The notes beneath the pieces were generated by a model. That model had not been told where the DNA came from. It saw only the letters and a list, made by a program, of their open reading frames with translations, and ran no database searches. DNA of 64,000 bases from Phytophthora colocasiae (taxonomy: Eukaryota > Oomycota > Peronosporomycetes > Peronosporales > Peronosporaceae), in assembly GCA_018806915.1 (NCBI GenBank), contig JAGKQI010000015.1, forward strand, positions 224,487-288,486, in the 5' to 3' direction. Of this stretch, positions 9,698 to 21,500 are shown piece after piece; position 1 is the stretch's first letter, and each line of letters begins with the position of its first letter. The position numbers and the translations under genes are program-made.

Positions 9698-12520
9698 ATG
9701 TCAGCAGACGCTCCTTCGACGTTCACGGCGCCTCCACCAGGCAACACCTCGGTTGAGGGCGACACTGGTGGCGCTGAGTCGCACCAGGACGACACGGCAG
9801 TGACAGGGGGTCCAGATAGCGTTGTTGATGAGGGGAGACATGGTGCCGAGGGCACGGAGGCTTGCCCGCCCGCAGGTGGAGGCGGAGGCGTCCCTGAGGA
9901 CGATGATGAACCACTCAATCGCGTCTACCCGAAGTTTGTCACGCACAAGAGTGCGGAGGAGTTCGGGCTGTCCGAGGGCACCGCGTTCGGAAGTGAATCT
10001 TCGCGTCCCATCTACTTCAAGACTCCTCCATCCCACGAGCGCGACGACAACTTGCAAGTGGTCGGCGTTCCAGCTTCAACAGTGCATCGTGATGGCAACA
10101 GTTTTCTTCGGAACGGCTATGGCGGTTTGGAAGTCCTGATGCATTCTGAGAAGCTGTCCACCAGGGAAATGGCAGTGCTACACGACTTCTGCGCCGGTCA
10201 TCTGGACCTTCGGGAATTCATCCTGACACCTCTGCCAGCCTCGCTTCCGGATGACCAGCTTCACGCACTTCTGGATAGCGTCGCCGTCAAGAGGGAGATC
10301 GCCAGCCTTGTTTCGGAGTACGACCCTGAGAATCTCGCGCAGCGCGTTTTTGGAACCGTCTCTGCTCTTCGGAAAGTCATCCAGAAGTGCATCCGGACGC
10401 AGTCACTGCTCGAAGATCAGGATCCGGATCTCGTCAATGTCGGCAGGGTTCACGATGAGCTCGCCGAGCTCCGTCGGGACTATCAGTTGGTAACAAGTCA
10501 TCTGGATTTTCGACACGCGGAAGCTGTTTCTGAGAAAGAAGAGGCTCTCCAGAACGCCCGTGACGACATCAAGCACCTGATGGAGGAGCATGACCGCGAC
10601 AAGAGGGGTCTCCGGAAGCAGGTCGAAGATCTCACGAAGCGTTTGGATGATGTCCGGACGCAGAATCGCCTTCTGGAACACCGCATCCAGAAACTGGCCT
10701 TTAATGCTGTCGACGTCATGAACTTCCTTGGCGCCGGCGAAGGACAGTCGACTGTCACTGTGAACTGGCAACGGCTTCTGGAACTCCTGAAGCACTTTCA
10801 GAACGGCACAACTGTTCCTTCGGAATGGCGTACAGTCATCAGTGTCATCGCCACGGATGACCCAGGACACACTTCGGCCCCTTTCGTCGAACTGCATCCT
10901 TCTCACGGAAGTGATGACGGTGATGCCAAGGAGAGCGATTCGTCGTCGTATCTGGATCTGAGTCGTGGTTCTTCTGGCGCACCTGCATCCGGAAATCCAA
11001 GTTCCAAGTCTTCCAAGCGCAAGCGTTCCAGTTCCGGATTCAAGTCTTCGAAGAAGGTCCCAAGGGCTCCCGACGTGATTCAGGCTCGTCCTTCTGAGTG
11101 GATTAAACATTCGGATGACGACTGTCGGAGTGACAAATATCCTCTAGTCTGGACGGAGACACAAGCTCGAGAGTCCTTGACGGACTACCCGGTTGTCTGG
11201 AGTGACTTGCGTCTGGATCTTCAGAAACTCATGATGTCTGGAGTCAAGTATACCGGGGCTCTGGAATGGATTCGTGAAGACCGTGCAGTTCACGTGGCTT
11301 TCCAGTTGAAACCTCTCGTGGAGATGCTCACTCGGATGATGTTCTGGAACAAGTTGGATGACATTCCGTGGACCAAGTACGTCCCGCGTCGGTACTTCCA
11401 GATGGCTGAAGGTGTTCTCGATGGACTTCAGGATGAAGGTATCGAGCCAGAGTACTGGGGACCTCTTGTGGATGGAGAAGACGACGTCGAAGATCCGGAT
11501 CCGGAAGCCTTGGTTACGGGAAACGGTGGATGACAAGACAGTGGATGAAGACTTCATTCCAGATGAGACAGAGGTGGTGCATCCAGATGATGATCAGGGC
11601 CACTCAAGTTCCTCTCGCCGTGATCCTGACGTTCAGTCTCCGAAATCCAAGCGTCGTCGTTCCAACCGCTCTCCCAAGTCAGCATCCAGGGGCTATCGTG
11701 CACATGACCGGTCAACCTCCTATCTAGCTGCCAAAGACTTTGGGAACCTGACAAGACTCGACAAACAGACCATCGAGATTCCGACCTTGGGAGTGTCATA
11801 TTGGCTCCAATACGGAGTTCGTATTAAGAAGTGAGATCCGACGTCCACAGCGACCACTCAGACTCTCGGGTTTCCGGATTCCGCTCCCAACAGGTTTGAT
11901 TTCGACCTTCTGAAAGAGCGCTTCGTGATCCGGGCGTCCGAGCTTCCTCCGCTTCTGGATGAACGTCCTTGGGAACACGCATACAGTTGTCGGCCTCGGG
12001 ATCTACTCTTCCATAAGCGCAGCGATCTGGATACGAACGCCTTGGCGGCTCTTGACACCTGACTTTCTTTCGTGAGCGGTCATCTCCAGGCCTTCTGGGA
12101 AGAAACTCATTGGCTCGTTCGACACTTCCGGAAGCTGTGCATCCGAAGCTCGTGCGGATCTACTCCGAGCGATCGAAGCGCCACTCGTCCCTTAGGAAGA
12201 AGGCGATCCCGTTGCTCCAGAAGATCTCTTCCAAGCTTCCAAAATCCATCTGGAATGAGACGTGCGTCTGGAAGTACCCTGCGAAACTCTGTCACTGGAT
12301 CCTGATGGATCCAGAACACTTCAAGCCTGGGACTTCGGAACCATACTCGCTCAAGGAACAGCTTGGGATTCTGGATGCCATGGAGCCTGCACGTGTTCAG
12401 TGGAGCTTCTCCACTTCGGATCAGGATCGCATTGCTCATCTTCCACCGGAAGTCCAAAGCACCCTGATTCCTGCGGATCAGCGCATCCGGATCGATGCCC
12501 TTTGGAACTACGGAAACTAG
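9698..12520 (+). pseudogene. Antisense extra ORF (aORF) of element B, frameshifted
   Basis: A roughly 940-codon reading lies on the strand opposite gag-pol, between integrase and the 3' LTR. The start chosen is the ATG at 9698 (MSADAPST), which is in frame in both copies; the longer frame from 9245 begins with TTG and its leader is not conserved. Regions in order are a Pro/Gly/Glu-rich N terminus, a folded-looking part (SLVSEYDPENLAQRVFG), a strong coiled coil at about residues 265-345, a Ser/Lys/Arg-rich stretch with KRKR (NLS-like), a Trp-containing part, an acidic and second basic cluster (KSKRRRS), and a C-terminal part ending at 12520. Frames break near 11515-11535, 11830 and 12060-12110. 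No known family is recognised. It ends 264 bp tail to tail from the integrase stop. By analogy with plant Tat-lineage elements it may be an accessory protein, but that is inference. Confidence 0.75.
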
Positions 12521-12784
12521 GAGGTGTAGTTCAGATCGAGTGAGTCTTCCAATTCTCCATGTTTTCCATACGTAATTCGTCACTAATCACTCGTAATACA
12601 CCTCACTTCTCCGAAAGTCAGCTTTTGTTCATCTCCTTCATATCCATCCTTCTGAAACCCAGGATTCCAAAGTTCCATCATAATCCGAAATCAGTTTCCA
12701 ATCGTAATCAAATCAAAGTTCAATCGGTAGTCACAGTTCAGGAATCCCCTTCTCAAAACTTCCCGGATGATAGCATCCAGAAGT

Positions 12785-14299
12785 CTAGACTTGGGGATGG
12801 TCGTCCCCGGCTTGCATAGCCTGGAACCTCGCTCGCGCCCTTGCCCCTTGATTAAATTCGTAAAGAAGGGCACCGCAGCTTAACTGTGACACTGGAAGCC
12901 ATTCCAGATCCGGATAGCCTTTCCATTTGACCAGGTATTCCCGATTCCTTTTCGACGTCCGAGTACGTTTGGACCATCGAAGATCCAAAATCTTTTCGAC
13001 TTCGTACTCGTTCTCTTCGGCATCCGGATTCCAACTGTCTTCCGGAAGAAGGGCAGCGTCAAAGTCATCGTCCTCGTCCACTTGGATCTCCGTGGTAGAA
13101 CGTTTCGGGAAGAGTGCTCGGGGTTTCAAGCGGCTGATATGCACCCAAGGGTTGACACGATATCCCGTGCCCTCGACCTTGAGTTTCACCCGGAAGTCCT
13201 GATGCACTTCAGCAATCCGGAATGGTCCATGCCACATGTGGGCCAGTTTCCTACTTAGCCCAGTCTGGACTTTCGGAATATATAACCACACGGAATCGCC
13301 TTCCGAAAATCCGGATTTCAGCCTTTCCGAAAGCTCTTTCCACTTTTGCGTTTGGATTTCGGAACGGTGACGCTTGGCTTTCTTCTGAAGTCCTTCTGCA
13401 AAAGCCACAGCGTAGCTGTAGTCCCTCTGCATTTTTCGTCTCCATTCGTACGCTGACCTTTCAGGAATACTATGTGGCTTTGGACCCAGCATTGCTGAAA
13501 TTGTACTCTGGGCGTCCCAACCATGAATTAGATAGAAGGGTTTCAGGCGCGTTGCATCGAAAGAGGTATTTAGAGCGAACATCAGCCTTTCCACATGGTC
13601 ATCCCAATCACTTTGATCCGCTTCCATAATATACGCTCGGATGCTTCGAACTACCGTATGAACGGAACGTTCCTGCTGGCCATTTGCCTGCGGACGGTAT
13701 CCCAATGTTGCCCTTTGGAGACTCCCAAGTAGATTCCGGAAGCACTCGAAGACGGCACTCATAAATCGGGGATCCTGATCGTGTCGGATCAGGGAACTTG
13801 ATCCAAACTTCTGGAATACCACTTGTTCATACACTTCTGCAACATCTTGGGCAGTCGTCGAAGACATGGGCTTGCACATCACGTATCCGGAAAACATATC
13901 CTGAAACAGGAGTAGGAAAGTGTTTCCGCGTGCGGATTTTGGAAGGTGCGTCACGAAATCCATCGAGACAACTTCGAAAGGACATGATGGCTCGATGTTT
14001 CCAGGTGACGGACCTGGATTCGGAGGCCGTCCCTTTCCGGATGCACAATCCACACACTCCTTCACATGACGTTCCACATCTGCATACATTCCAGGCCAAT
14101 AGTATTCCGAAAGCAATTTCTCATGAGTCCTCCGGATGCCCTGGTGTCCACCTTGGAAATCTTCGTGGGCATAGTGAAGCATATCAGAACGTAAGGATTC
14201 CGGAACCACCAATCGAAGTTCTCCCAGAAAATCTCGAGGTCGCTTCTGGGTGACTGTGGACATCCTGAAGAGAATGTTTCTGGAATCCAAAGTGAACAA
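12785..14299 (-). CDS. Element B integrase with C-terminal chromodomain
   Basis: An intact 504-codon frame that is the C-terminal part of Pol. It has an N-terminal HHCC zinc finger (GGHQGIRRTH, later CVDC) at about residues 50-90. The DDE integrase core has its first Asp in SMDFVTHLP, its second in RHDQDPRF and its Glu in NGQQERS. A C-terminal DNA-binding region (GDSVWLYIPKV) comes next. A chromodomain at about residues 430-475 has YEVEKILDLRW, YLVKWKGYPD and EWLPV, which retain the aromatic residues of a methyl-lysine cage. It would insert the cDNA, and the chromodomain may direct it to marked chromatin, as proposed for chromoviruses. The first residues listed belong to the polyprotein rather than a separate start. 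Confidence 0.93.
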   Translation of the reverse strand: MFTLDSRNILFRMSTVTQKRPRDFLGELRLVVPESLRSDMLHYAHEDFQGGHQGIRRTHEKLLSEYYWPGMYADVERHVKECVDCASGKGRPPNPGPSPGNIEPSCPFEVVSMDFVTHLPKSARGNTFLLLFQDMFSGYVMCKPMSSTTAQDVAEVYEQVVFQKFGSSSLIRHDQDPRFMSAVFECFRNLLGSLQRATLGYRPQANGQQERSVHTVVRSIRAYIMEADQSDWDDHVERLMFALNTSFDATRLKPFYLIHGWDAQSTISAMLGPKPHSIPERSAYEWRRKMQRDYSYAVAFAEGLQKKAKRHRSEIQTQKWKELSERLKSGFSEGDSVWLYIPKVQTGLSRKLAHMWHGPFRIAEVHQDFRVKLKVEGTGYRVNPWVHISRLKPRALFPKRSTTEIQVDEDDDFDAALLPEDSWNPDAEENEYEVEKILDLRWSKRTRTSKRNREYLVKWKGYPDLEWLPVSQLSCGALLYEFNQGARARARFQAMQAGDDHPQV

Positions 14300-14639
14300 G
14301 TCAGCAACCTTTGCAATCTTCCGGAGACGTTTATGCGAAAACCTCTGGAAATCCCTGTCAGGAACGCCTTCAGCTCAGACAGGTATTCGTCGGCATCCTG
14401 ATGGACCTTGATCCGTCTCCAACGCTCGGCTTGAAGTTCCAATGGTCCCATCGGAGGGGCATCCGGATCGTTTCCTTCTGGATCCCCAGCTTCCGCAATG
14501 ACAGCCATCACTCGCGCAGACTCTGGTAACGGTTCCGAATCTGGTCCGGGAAGGTCGTTTGTCATCCGGGATTCCGGATTCCTGAATCTGGATATCTGAA
14601 GGATGGGCCTCCGACAGTTCTGATTTCACCAACTTCTCT

Positions 14640-15130
14640 TGGATTTTAGAAACAAGTTCTAAATGCATCAGGTCACTTTCGTCGGAAACCTCCCAGGATT
14701 CTCCTTGAACCAATGTCTTGGTCGTCAGGTAGTCGGCAGTCTGATTGTACTCTCGTTTGAGATGCACAAATCTGACCTTCTGAAATCTGGATTTCAGAAC
14801 TTCCGCTTCCGCAAGGTGTTTCTGAAGATGTGGTTGGTTACAGTTGATCAGTCCTTGTACTTGCTGAATCACAATTCTGGAATCTCCCACAACCACCAAA
14901 TCCTGAATGCCTCTTCCAGATGCCATATTCATGCCCTTCAGAAGTCCATGGTACTCAGCGTCATTCACGGTGACGTCATCCAGAATGAAACCTCGGGCTT
15001 CCAGAACCTTCCATCCAGGTAGCTTCCAGAGAACACACCCGCAACTTCCTTTCCGGGTGGAAGTCTTGGCAGCACCATCGAAACTCAGGATAACACCTTC
15101 GTAGTTCGCTTCCAACATCTCGATGCTCAC
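14640..15130 (-). CDS. Element B second RNase H domain (acquired type)
   Basis: This lies within an open 363-codon frame (14375-15466). It has the four acidic positions of a type I RNase H: Asp in LSFDGAAK (15077-15079), Glu in NDAEYHGLLKG, Asp in VVGDSRIVIQQV and Asp in NQTADYLTTK. It would remove the RNA strand of the RNA/DNA hybrid. It lies downstream of a degenerate RNase H-like domain, so Pol carries two. Similar second RNase H domains are known in plant Tat/Ogre elements and, as I recall, in oomycete Ty3/Gypsy groups named Chronos and Archon. Which group this belongs to cannot be told by eye. Confidence 0.88.
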
Positions 15131-15830
15131 CACTGGCGGCTTCCGGATGCGTCCTTTCGAAGGGATCAGGGATTCCGAAATCTTATCCAGATGCTCTCGT
15201 GTGGTTATCCCAGCACCCATTATCGCAGCCAACCCGTCTTCGTCCCTTTGAACCTTCCGGATATCCAGATTCCAATGTGAAAGTGCAAGTCCCCAAGGAA
15301 CACATCTACCATCAGCAGACTTCGAGGTGATGACCCACTTCAGGACGGAGTATCGGGTGTACACAATCAGTTCGGACTGCTCAATCAGCGTCCGGAAGAC
15401 CTGAAGTACTCTCAGGATCGCAATGACTTCCTTTTCCGCAATATGATAAACGGATTTCGGAATCATTCAGGACGCGGCCAGTATACCGGACAGGGTGGAT
15501 CACACCGTTGTATTCCTGACCGAGGACAGCACATGCGGCCCATGCATTGGCATGCGGAATGATCACGAATGGTCGATTTCTATCAGGATGCCGAAGCAAT
15601 GGGGTCGAGACGATCTTGTGCTTCAGGATTCCAAATGCCTCCTTCGCCTGATCCAAATTCCTTCCCGCCCTGATCTGCTCATCCGAAAGTTCATAGAGAA
15701 CAGCGGCAATAACCGGGAAGTCTTCAATGAATTTGTGATAGTAGTTCAGGCTTCCGAGGAACGACTGCACCCCTTTCAGGGTTTCCGGAAACGGAAGATC
15801 CAAAACACCTTTGCAATCTTCGGGGTAGCT
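15131..15830 (-). pseudogene. Element B degenerate first RNase H / connection domain
   Basis: This follows RT and keeps the overall RNase H-like scaffold: FLGSLNYYHKFIEDF, then the strand containing PHANAWAACAVLGQ, then AEKEVIAILRVL, then IVYTRYSVLKWVI. At the places where active Ty3/Gypsy enzymes have TDAS and TDH, this family has PHAN and TRY, so two catalytic Asp residues are missing in all three copies. The domain probably acts as a structural connection, as in retroviruses, with catalysis taken over by the downstream second RNase H. A frame change occurs near 15450, where one extra A (ATATGATAAACGG) distinguishes this copy from A and C. Confidence 0.85.
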
Positions 15831-15839
15831 CGGATTCCT

Positions 15840-16800
15840 TCAGCACTGATTTCGTGGGACAGGTACGGGATGGCTAGCTTTCCAAATTCACTCTTCGGGA
15901 GGCTCACCGAGATGTTCCAATAACGCAGTCTGAATAGTAGTGCATCCAGATCTTCACATAACTGATCCCAAGTCGGCGCGCCGTGAGCGATATCGTCGAT
16001 ATACGAACTGCGTCCCAGTACCGGGTTCATCTGTGAAGGAGCTGGGATATTCCTCTGGAACACGGTCATTATATCTGAGAGAATTGGCACTTGGATTCCT
16101 GAAGGGGAACTTCCAGATTCTAAACTTCAGAATCCAGATTTTCAGATGGAGTCAACTTCAGAAAATCCAAGACTTCCTGATCCACTTCTGCTTCCTCTTC
16201 CGGGATAGGCGCACAAACCCCCACAAGCAGTTATTGATTACTGCCTGATATACCAAAGGGGCGTTCTTCAAACCGAATGGCATCCGGATCCACTGAAAGT
16301 GTCCAAATGGGCACACGAAAGCGGAGATCAGCTTGGCACGTTCAGACATCCTGATAGCCCAGAATCCACTGGCCATATCCAAACTCATGAACCACATTGC
16401 GCTTTCGAAGCCAATCAGGAGATCGTCAATCAGGGGAAGCGGATAGTTGGATAACACAATAAATCCGTTTACCACGATAGTCAATACACATCCGGATGTC
16501 AACACCGTTCTTCTTCAGGACAATAACAATCGGGGATGCCCATGGAGATTCCGAGTGCTCGATCAATCCAGTTTCCAAAAGCTTCTTCAGAAGTTTGTAC
16601 ACTTTGACCGCTAAGTGAGGAGCGATAGAACGTGGGCGTTGCGCGACAGGTTTACCCGTTCCAACATCCAGATCGCAAATCACACCTCTGGCGGGGGCTG
16701 GAGCTGCATTTCCGTCGCCCAGAAAAATACTGTGATGCCGTTTCAGGATTCCTCGAAGCTTTCGCTCTTCTTCTGGAGTAGTCTTTCCGGATTCTCCCAC
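15840..16800 (-). pseudogene. Element B reverse transcriptase (frameshifted)
   Basis: Ty3/Gypsy RT. The frame ending near 16426 holds GLIEHSESPWASPIVIVLKK and MCIDYR. The next frame (16158-16505) holds the motif-A Asp (MSLDMASGFWAIRM) and motif B (RMPFGLKNAPLVYQAV). The third (15776-16090) holds YIDD at 15992-16003. An acidic, Ser/Pro-rich insertion of about 55-60 residues separates motif B from YIDD. Breaks fall near 16440-16470, where a few bases present in element C are missing, and near 16100-16160. Confidence 0.9.
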
Positions 16801-17003
16801 ATCTGCCTTCTCGATATCACACTTCGGACTTAGCTCGTGTACTTCCGGAAGCATGACGAGTTGATCCTTCAAGTGTGACAACATATCACTCCCTTCATGC
16901 ACATACACAGCTGGTTCCAAGGCGAGCTCTTCCGCATTCAGATGCAGACACCTGACAAACTTCGTTTCCAACTTCAGGATGGCCTTCTTCACAACTTCCA
17001 GAT

Positions 17004-17095
17004 TAAATTGTCTTCCTGATGGATCCGTTCCAGAATCCTCTTCTGCGTCTAAATTGTCTTCCTGATGGATCCGTTCCAGAATCCTCTTCTGCGTC
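17004..17095. repeat. 46-bp perfect tandem duplication (element B)
   Basis: Copies lie at 17004-17049 and 17050-17095, identical to those in element A. Directly after it this copy lacks 12 bp that are present in A and C. The duplication shifts the frame between protease and RT. Confidence 0.95.
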
Positions 17096-17348
17096 TGGAA
17101 TCTCGTCCCTTGGCACATTCTCATCCATGGAGATCGCATCAAACCACTCGTCACCGTCGGAATCCAGAAAACCATCGCCTTCTGGAACCTGTTGTCTTCC
17201 TGAAGTCTCATTCGAAATTCCCTCCCGATGTTCATTTACAGTCAATATGCTATCAGGATTCTGGAATTCCGAAACGGCGGCATCTGGAAGTGGGCTTTCA
17301 CCTTTCTGGATGTCCTTCGGGGGATCTTGTAGTCGAACCATGCGGACT

Positions 17349-18527
17349 TCAGAACCACCCCTGGGAGGTCTCATCAAAAGTTTCTTGGGCCAGGGATATT
17401 CCGGCTTCTGGACACTTGGGGGTTGGGAAGCTTGGATCGCCTGGAAGGTATCTCCGTTGACGTAATACTTCCTGATGAGAATTGGTGTTCTCGTATATCA
17501 GGACTTCCCATTCACGATACCTCCGGAGTCCAGGTCTGACGAACCTTCCAAATGGATAACATCCGTATTCCACAATCTGGGCGACCGGGGTGTTTGTGTC
17601 GATCCAAACATCCTTATCCGAAATATTTACCACCTTCACAGCGACCGCCCAGGACTTCGCCCCATATATCAGCTGCGTCACCCAGCGATCACCTCTGCCA
17701 GCCCAGACCACTTCACGTTGCGGATTGCTCTGCCCGTAATTAATCCGGACGACAGCTTGTTCACCTGGTCCAAGTATCAGGGTTTCCGGACTCCGGACTT
17801 CCAAACGTAATCCCTTCTTCTGCTGGTCGAAAGTTCTTCCGGAAAGCATAACGTTTTCTTCATCAGGAAGTTGGACCAGTCCTTCACGAATGCACAACCG
17901 CACTCCAGCAGAATACATAAAATCCATTCCAAGCAACACGTCAACACCTTCACCAATATTCGCCACCCAAAGTTCCAGAATGTAAACCACATTCAAACCC
18001 AGGGTAAGTTTCACTTCGGTTCGGGCAGTGATGATCGTCGGGACGCCTCCCAATCCGGATACCCGAAGCTGTTTTCCAAAATCCAGCTTGAGTTTGAGTC
18101 TACGCGCAAAATCCAAACTCAGCATGCTCACGGAAGCTCCGGAATCCAGAAGGATGTCTGTCCTGACATTGCTCACTGCACCATGCACCATCGCAACTCT
18201 CTTCGACGTCTCCGAACGGTGTTCTTCCCACCATCCGTAACTTTCACCAGGCTTCAATCTGAATTCCATTGGAGTGTCATCCAGATTGTCAGGATTCCAA
18301 TCATCCGACCTTCCGAAATCATTGTCATCCGGAAGTTTGGAATCTGGAAGGAGAAAGTCGACATCTTGAGTCACAGTCATGCATTGATGGTTAACTTGTC
18401 GTTTCAACTCTGGACCAACGTACGCTAAGACACACAATTCTGGGGTTTTCTTGAGCCCGGCGCGTTCTGGATCCCCATCCAGCGGGCTTCCTAGTTTAAC
18501 GGTTGTTCCCAGAATCTGCATCTCCAT
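17349..18527 (-). CDS. Element B aspartic protease
   Basis: An uninterrupted 392-codon frame, the best protease copy in the window. DSGA is encoded at 18135-18146 in the LLDSGASVSML context. The second half has ANIGEGVDVLLGMDFMYSAG, the usual downstream GMDF/GxDxL segment of retropepsins. The C-terminal 150 residues (from ILGPGEQAVVRINYG) are a dUTPase-like or linker beta-rich region that I cannot assign. It would process Gag-Pol in the virus-like particle. Confidence 0.9.
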   Translation of the reverse strand: MEMQILGTTVKLGSPLDGDPERAGLKKTPELCVLAYVGPELKRQVNHQCMTVTQDVDFLLPDSKLPDDNDFGRSDDWNPDNLDDTPMEFRLKPGESYGWWEEHRSETSKRVAMVHGAVSNVRTDILLDSGASVSMLSLDFARRLKLKLDFGKQLRVSGLGGVPTIITARTEVKLTLGLNVVYILELWVANIGEGVDVLLGMDFMYSAGVRLCIREGLVQLPDEENVMLSGRTFDQQKKGLRLEVRSPETLILGPGEQAVVRINYGQSNPQREVVWAGRGDRWVTQLIYGAKSWAVAVKVVNISDKDVWIDTNTPVAQIVEYGCYPFGRFVRPGLRRYREWEVLIYENTNSHQEVLRQRRYLPGDPSFPTPKCPEAGISLAQETFDETSQGWF

Positions 18528-21500
18528 CCAGAAGTTTCTTCCGGATAGCAGTCGGTATATCCAAAGCTCCTTGTTGAACGAGACTCTTGAGATCCCGAAG
18601 GGCCTTCAGCTCTTCACAATGTCCATCGTGATACTTGTTGCAGAAATCACACTGACGCATCCGACAGAATCGCACAGGATGGCCCTTCCGATGACAGCGT
18701 TCACACTCGATATCTGCCCAACAATCCTCCTTGACATGTCCGAAATTGCGGCAGTTCTCACAGTATCTTGCACTGTAATTCGGATTCCGGAAACCTTGGC
18801 GTCTGGAGTCTTGATGCTCCGAAGATTGTTGGTCACCTTGGCGTCCTGAAGGGGATCGGGGCTTCCAGCCTCCCTCTTGAAGAATCTTGAAGACGGTATC
18901 TGAGAGATCATCCATGGTCGGGAATCCAGAATCTGGATCGCCAGACTTCGTAGACGCAGATGCTTTCGAGGCTTCCAGAGTCATCTTGCCTTCCTCATCC
19001 TGAAAACGGACGTGTCGGTCAGGATCTTCAGAGTCAGCGTCACTCTGAGCAGTGTATGCTCTTCCGGATCCGGAACGCTTTGGGCGAAACTTCTCACGAG
19101 GTACGTTATCCGCCCGGAAATCCCGCTTCGGAGGTGGAGTGTCGTAGTCGTCTTCCAAATTCAGTTCTTCATGTTGCTTCAGGACGTACTCGACATCTTC
19201 CAAACTCCGAAGGCGTTGACCTTGGAGGGTAGTCCAGAGTCTGGAATCCAGAAGCTTCTTGGTGCAGGCTTTCAGATGCTGCTCACGGAGCTTGGTCGAT
19301 CCGTCGATCCGGATACCGGCTTAATCAGCCACCTTGTTCAGGCGGTAATAGAAATCCAAAGGCGTCTCATGCTTCTTCTGAACCATCGTATAGTACCTTT
19401 CCGCATCCGAAGTCCTCGCCTTACAGTAGCGCTCGCCGAAAGCCTTCAGGAATCTTTTTCCAGTTGCGACGGACCTTTCGGATCCAGATTCGCTCTCCAG
19501 TTCCGGACGGCCGGAGACAACTTAAGCTTCATCTCGTAGATTTTCACGTTATCGGCCCAGCCACCCTGAACGGACATACTCTGGAAGCGTTCCAGCCAGC
19601 GCATCCGAGTGGCCAGCGCCGCCTTCTCATCGAAGTCTTCCAAAGTGCTTGCATTCACGAATGGCTTGAACATGTATGTCATCGTCCCTCCGGACTTGGT
19701 CGTCGTCACCACAGGGGTCTTGTCTTCGAACGAACTGCTATCCGAACTTCCGGAATCCGAAGAACTACTCGATTCGGAACTTGGATCCGAAGAACTTGGA
19801 TATCCTGAAGGGGATTTCCTTCTGGAAGTTCCACCCTTCTCACGCTTGGACGTTGAACCCCGCTTCGACGATCCAGACTCCTTGGACGAACGCTTCTTCG
19901 AGCCATCCTCACCTGAACGCTTCCGGATACCCCGGCTCTCGCTTCCAGACGCCTCTCTCCTTCTGGATGTCGATTCCTTCTTCACCACGAGCGCCTGGGG
20001 TGTCGAGGACTTGGCCACTTGAGCCCTAGGGGTCTTGGATTCACGAGTGACCAGTTGGAGAGCTGCCTCAAGCTGTGCGGCAAAGGCTTCATCTGGATTC
20101 CCAACATCTGTTTTACGAGAACTCAGATGGGATGCACCTCGGGATGCGTTACTGGATACTGGGTACAGAGTCGGATGATAGGACGCACCTGATTCCTGAG
20201 AATCATGATTACGCCCATCTGTCTCAGCTGCGACAGGGGTCTTGGCAGTCACCGATTTCAGGTCGCGAACTTGGGTGGCCAAAAACTTCTGGACAGCCCT
20301 CGCTGCTTCTCCTTCCTTCTTCCGCGCAGACTCCGAGGCTTCGAGTTCTTGCTGAAGCTCCTTCACCTTCGCGTCCTTGGAGGAGCTCGACTTGGCGGCG
20401 GAACCTCGAACTGCTTCCGGGTGCCGCTTGTGAGATTGGTGTCCGGATGACCGAACCTCCAGATTCTTGACTCTCAAGCGTGAATCCTCGTCCGAGACCA
20501 GATCTGGGATCGCTTCCTTCTTCTGGAAGAGTCTTTGAAACTTGGAATCCAGAAGGCGTTCAAGCTTCGCATCCAGATCGCCTGACATCCTCTCCAGCGC
20601 AGACCCTTGCTGATCTTCCATCCTGGCCATGACCTTCTGAAGTTGGAACATGGTGTTCAGGGCAACTTGCGTGGATCCAGAACTGGCGGACTTCGAAGAG
20701 CGCTCAGACCTTGCTGAAGTTTCTGGAACTTCACGATCCCAACTCCCAGACTTCTGAATGCCTCGTGATCGGGATGCGTCTACAGCCTGGGATTCCTGAA
20801 GCATTTCTCGCCTCCTTGAAGATGACTTTGTACGCTTCTTCCTGGGCTTCTCGCGATTCAAGTCTGATCCCTGCGGGACGTCTTGATCTTCGGCTTCCGG
20901 GTTCCTGTGGGAAATCTCAACAGCGATTCCAGAATCCATCGGCGCAGCACTTCCAGATCCCCGTGCGGTCATCGCCATCGGCCTGAAGGCGGAGAATGGC
21001 ATATGCGTTCCTGCACTTCTGCTCATCCCGAATCCAGAAGAATCCGAGGTGCTCTCTCTGGAAGTCCGAGTTCCGGAAGTCGCACTCGCCATTGACTCAC
21101 TTGATCCTCCGGAAGTCTCGAACATACTTGAGGTACGTGCCGAATTCGTCCTATCAGAAAGACTATGGTACGAAGACATGTGACTTCCGGATTCCAGATC
21201 CGCTTCCAGATTCCGGACTAGCGAAGATGGCACAGACTGCAGGGATGAGGGCGACGACGACGGGATTGACGACGGCGGTGGCCGAGGCATCACACGTTGC
21301 ACTCGCTTCGGCCGGATTTCCTGATAGGTGGGTCCGCGAGGACTCCGAACCTTCCGGAATCCAGATGCCTTCAGTTGTCTAGTGAAGTCTCGTCCCAGCA
21401 GATACCTCGTAATCCGACATGAATACACCTTCACCCTGAAATTGGGCTTCCGGATGTACTGACAAAGTCGTTCCCTTCCAGTTGCCATCAGGATCTGGGC

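Noticed and set aside
10403..11110. 235-codon minus-strand ORF
   Set aside because: It is opposite the coiled-coil part of the antisense ORF. Its composition looks like a shadow and the frame is not kept in the element C copy over the same span.
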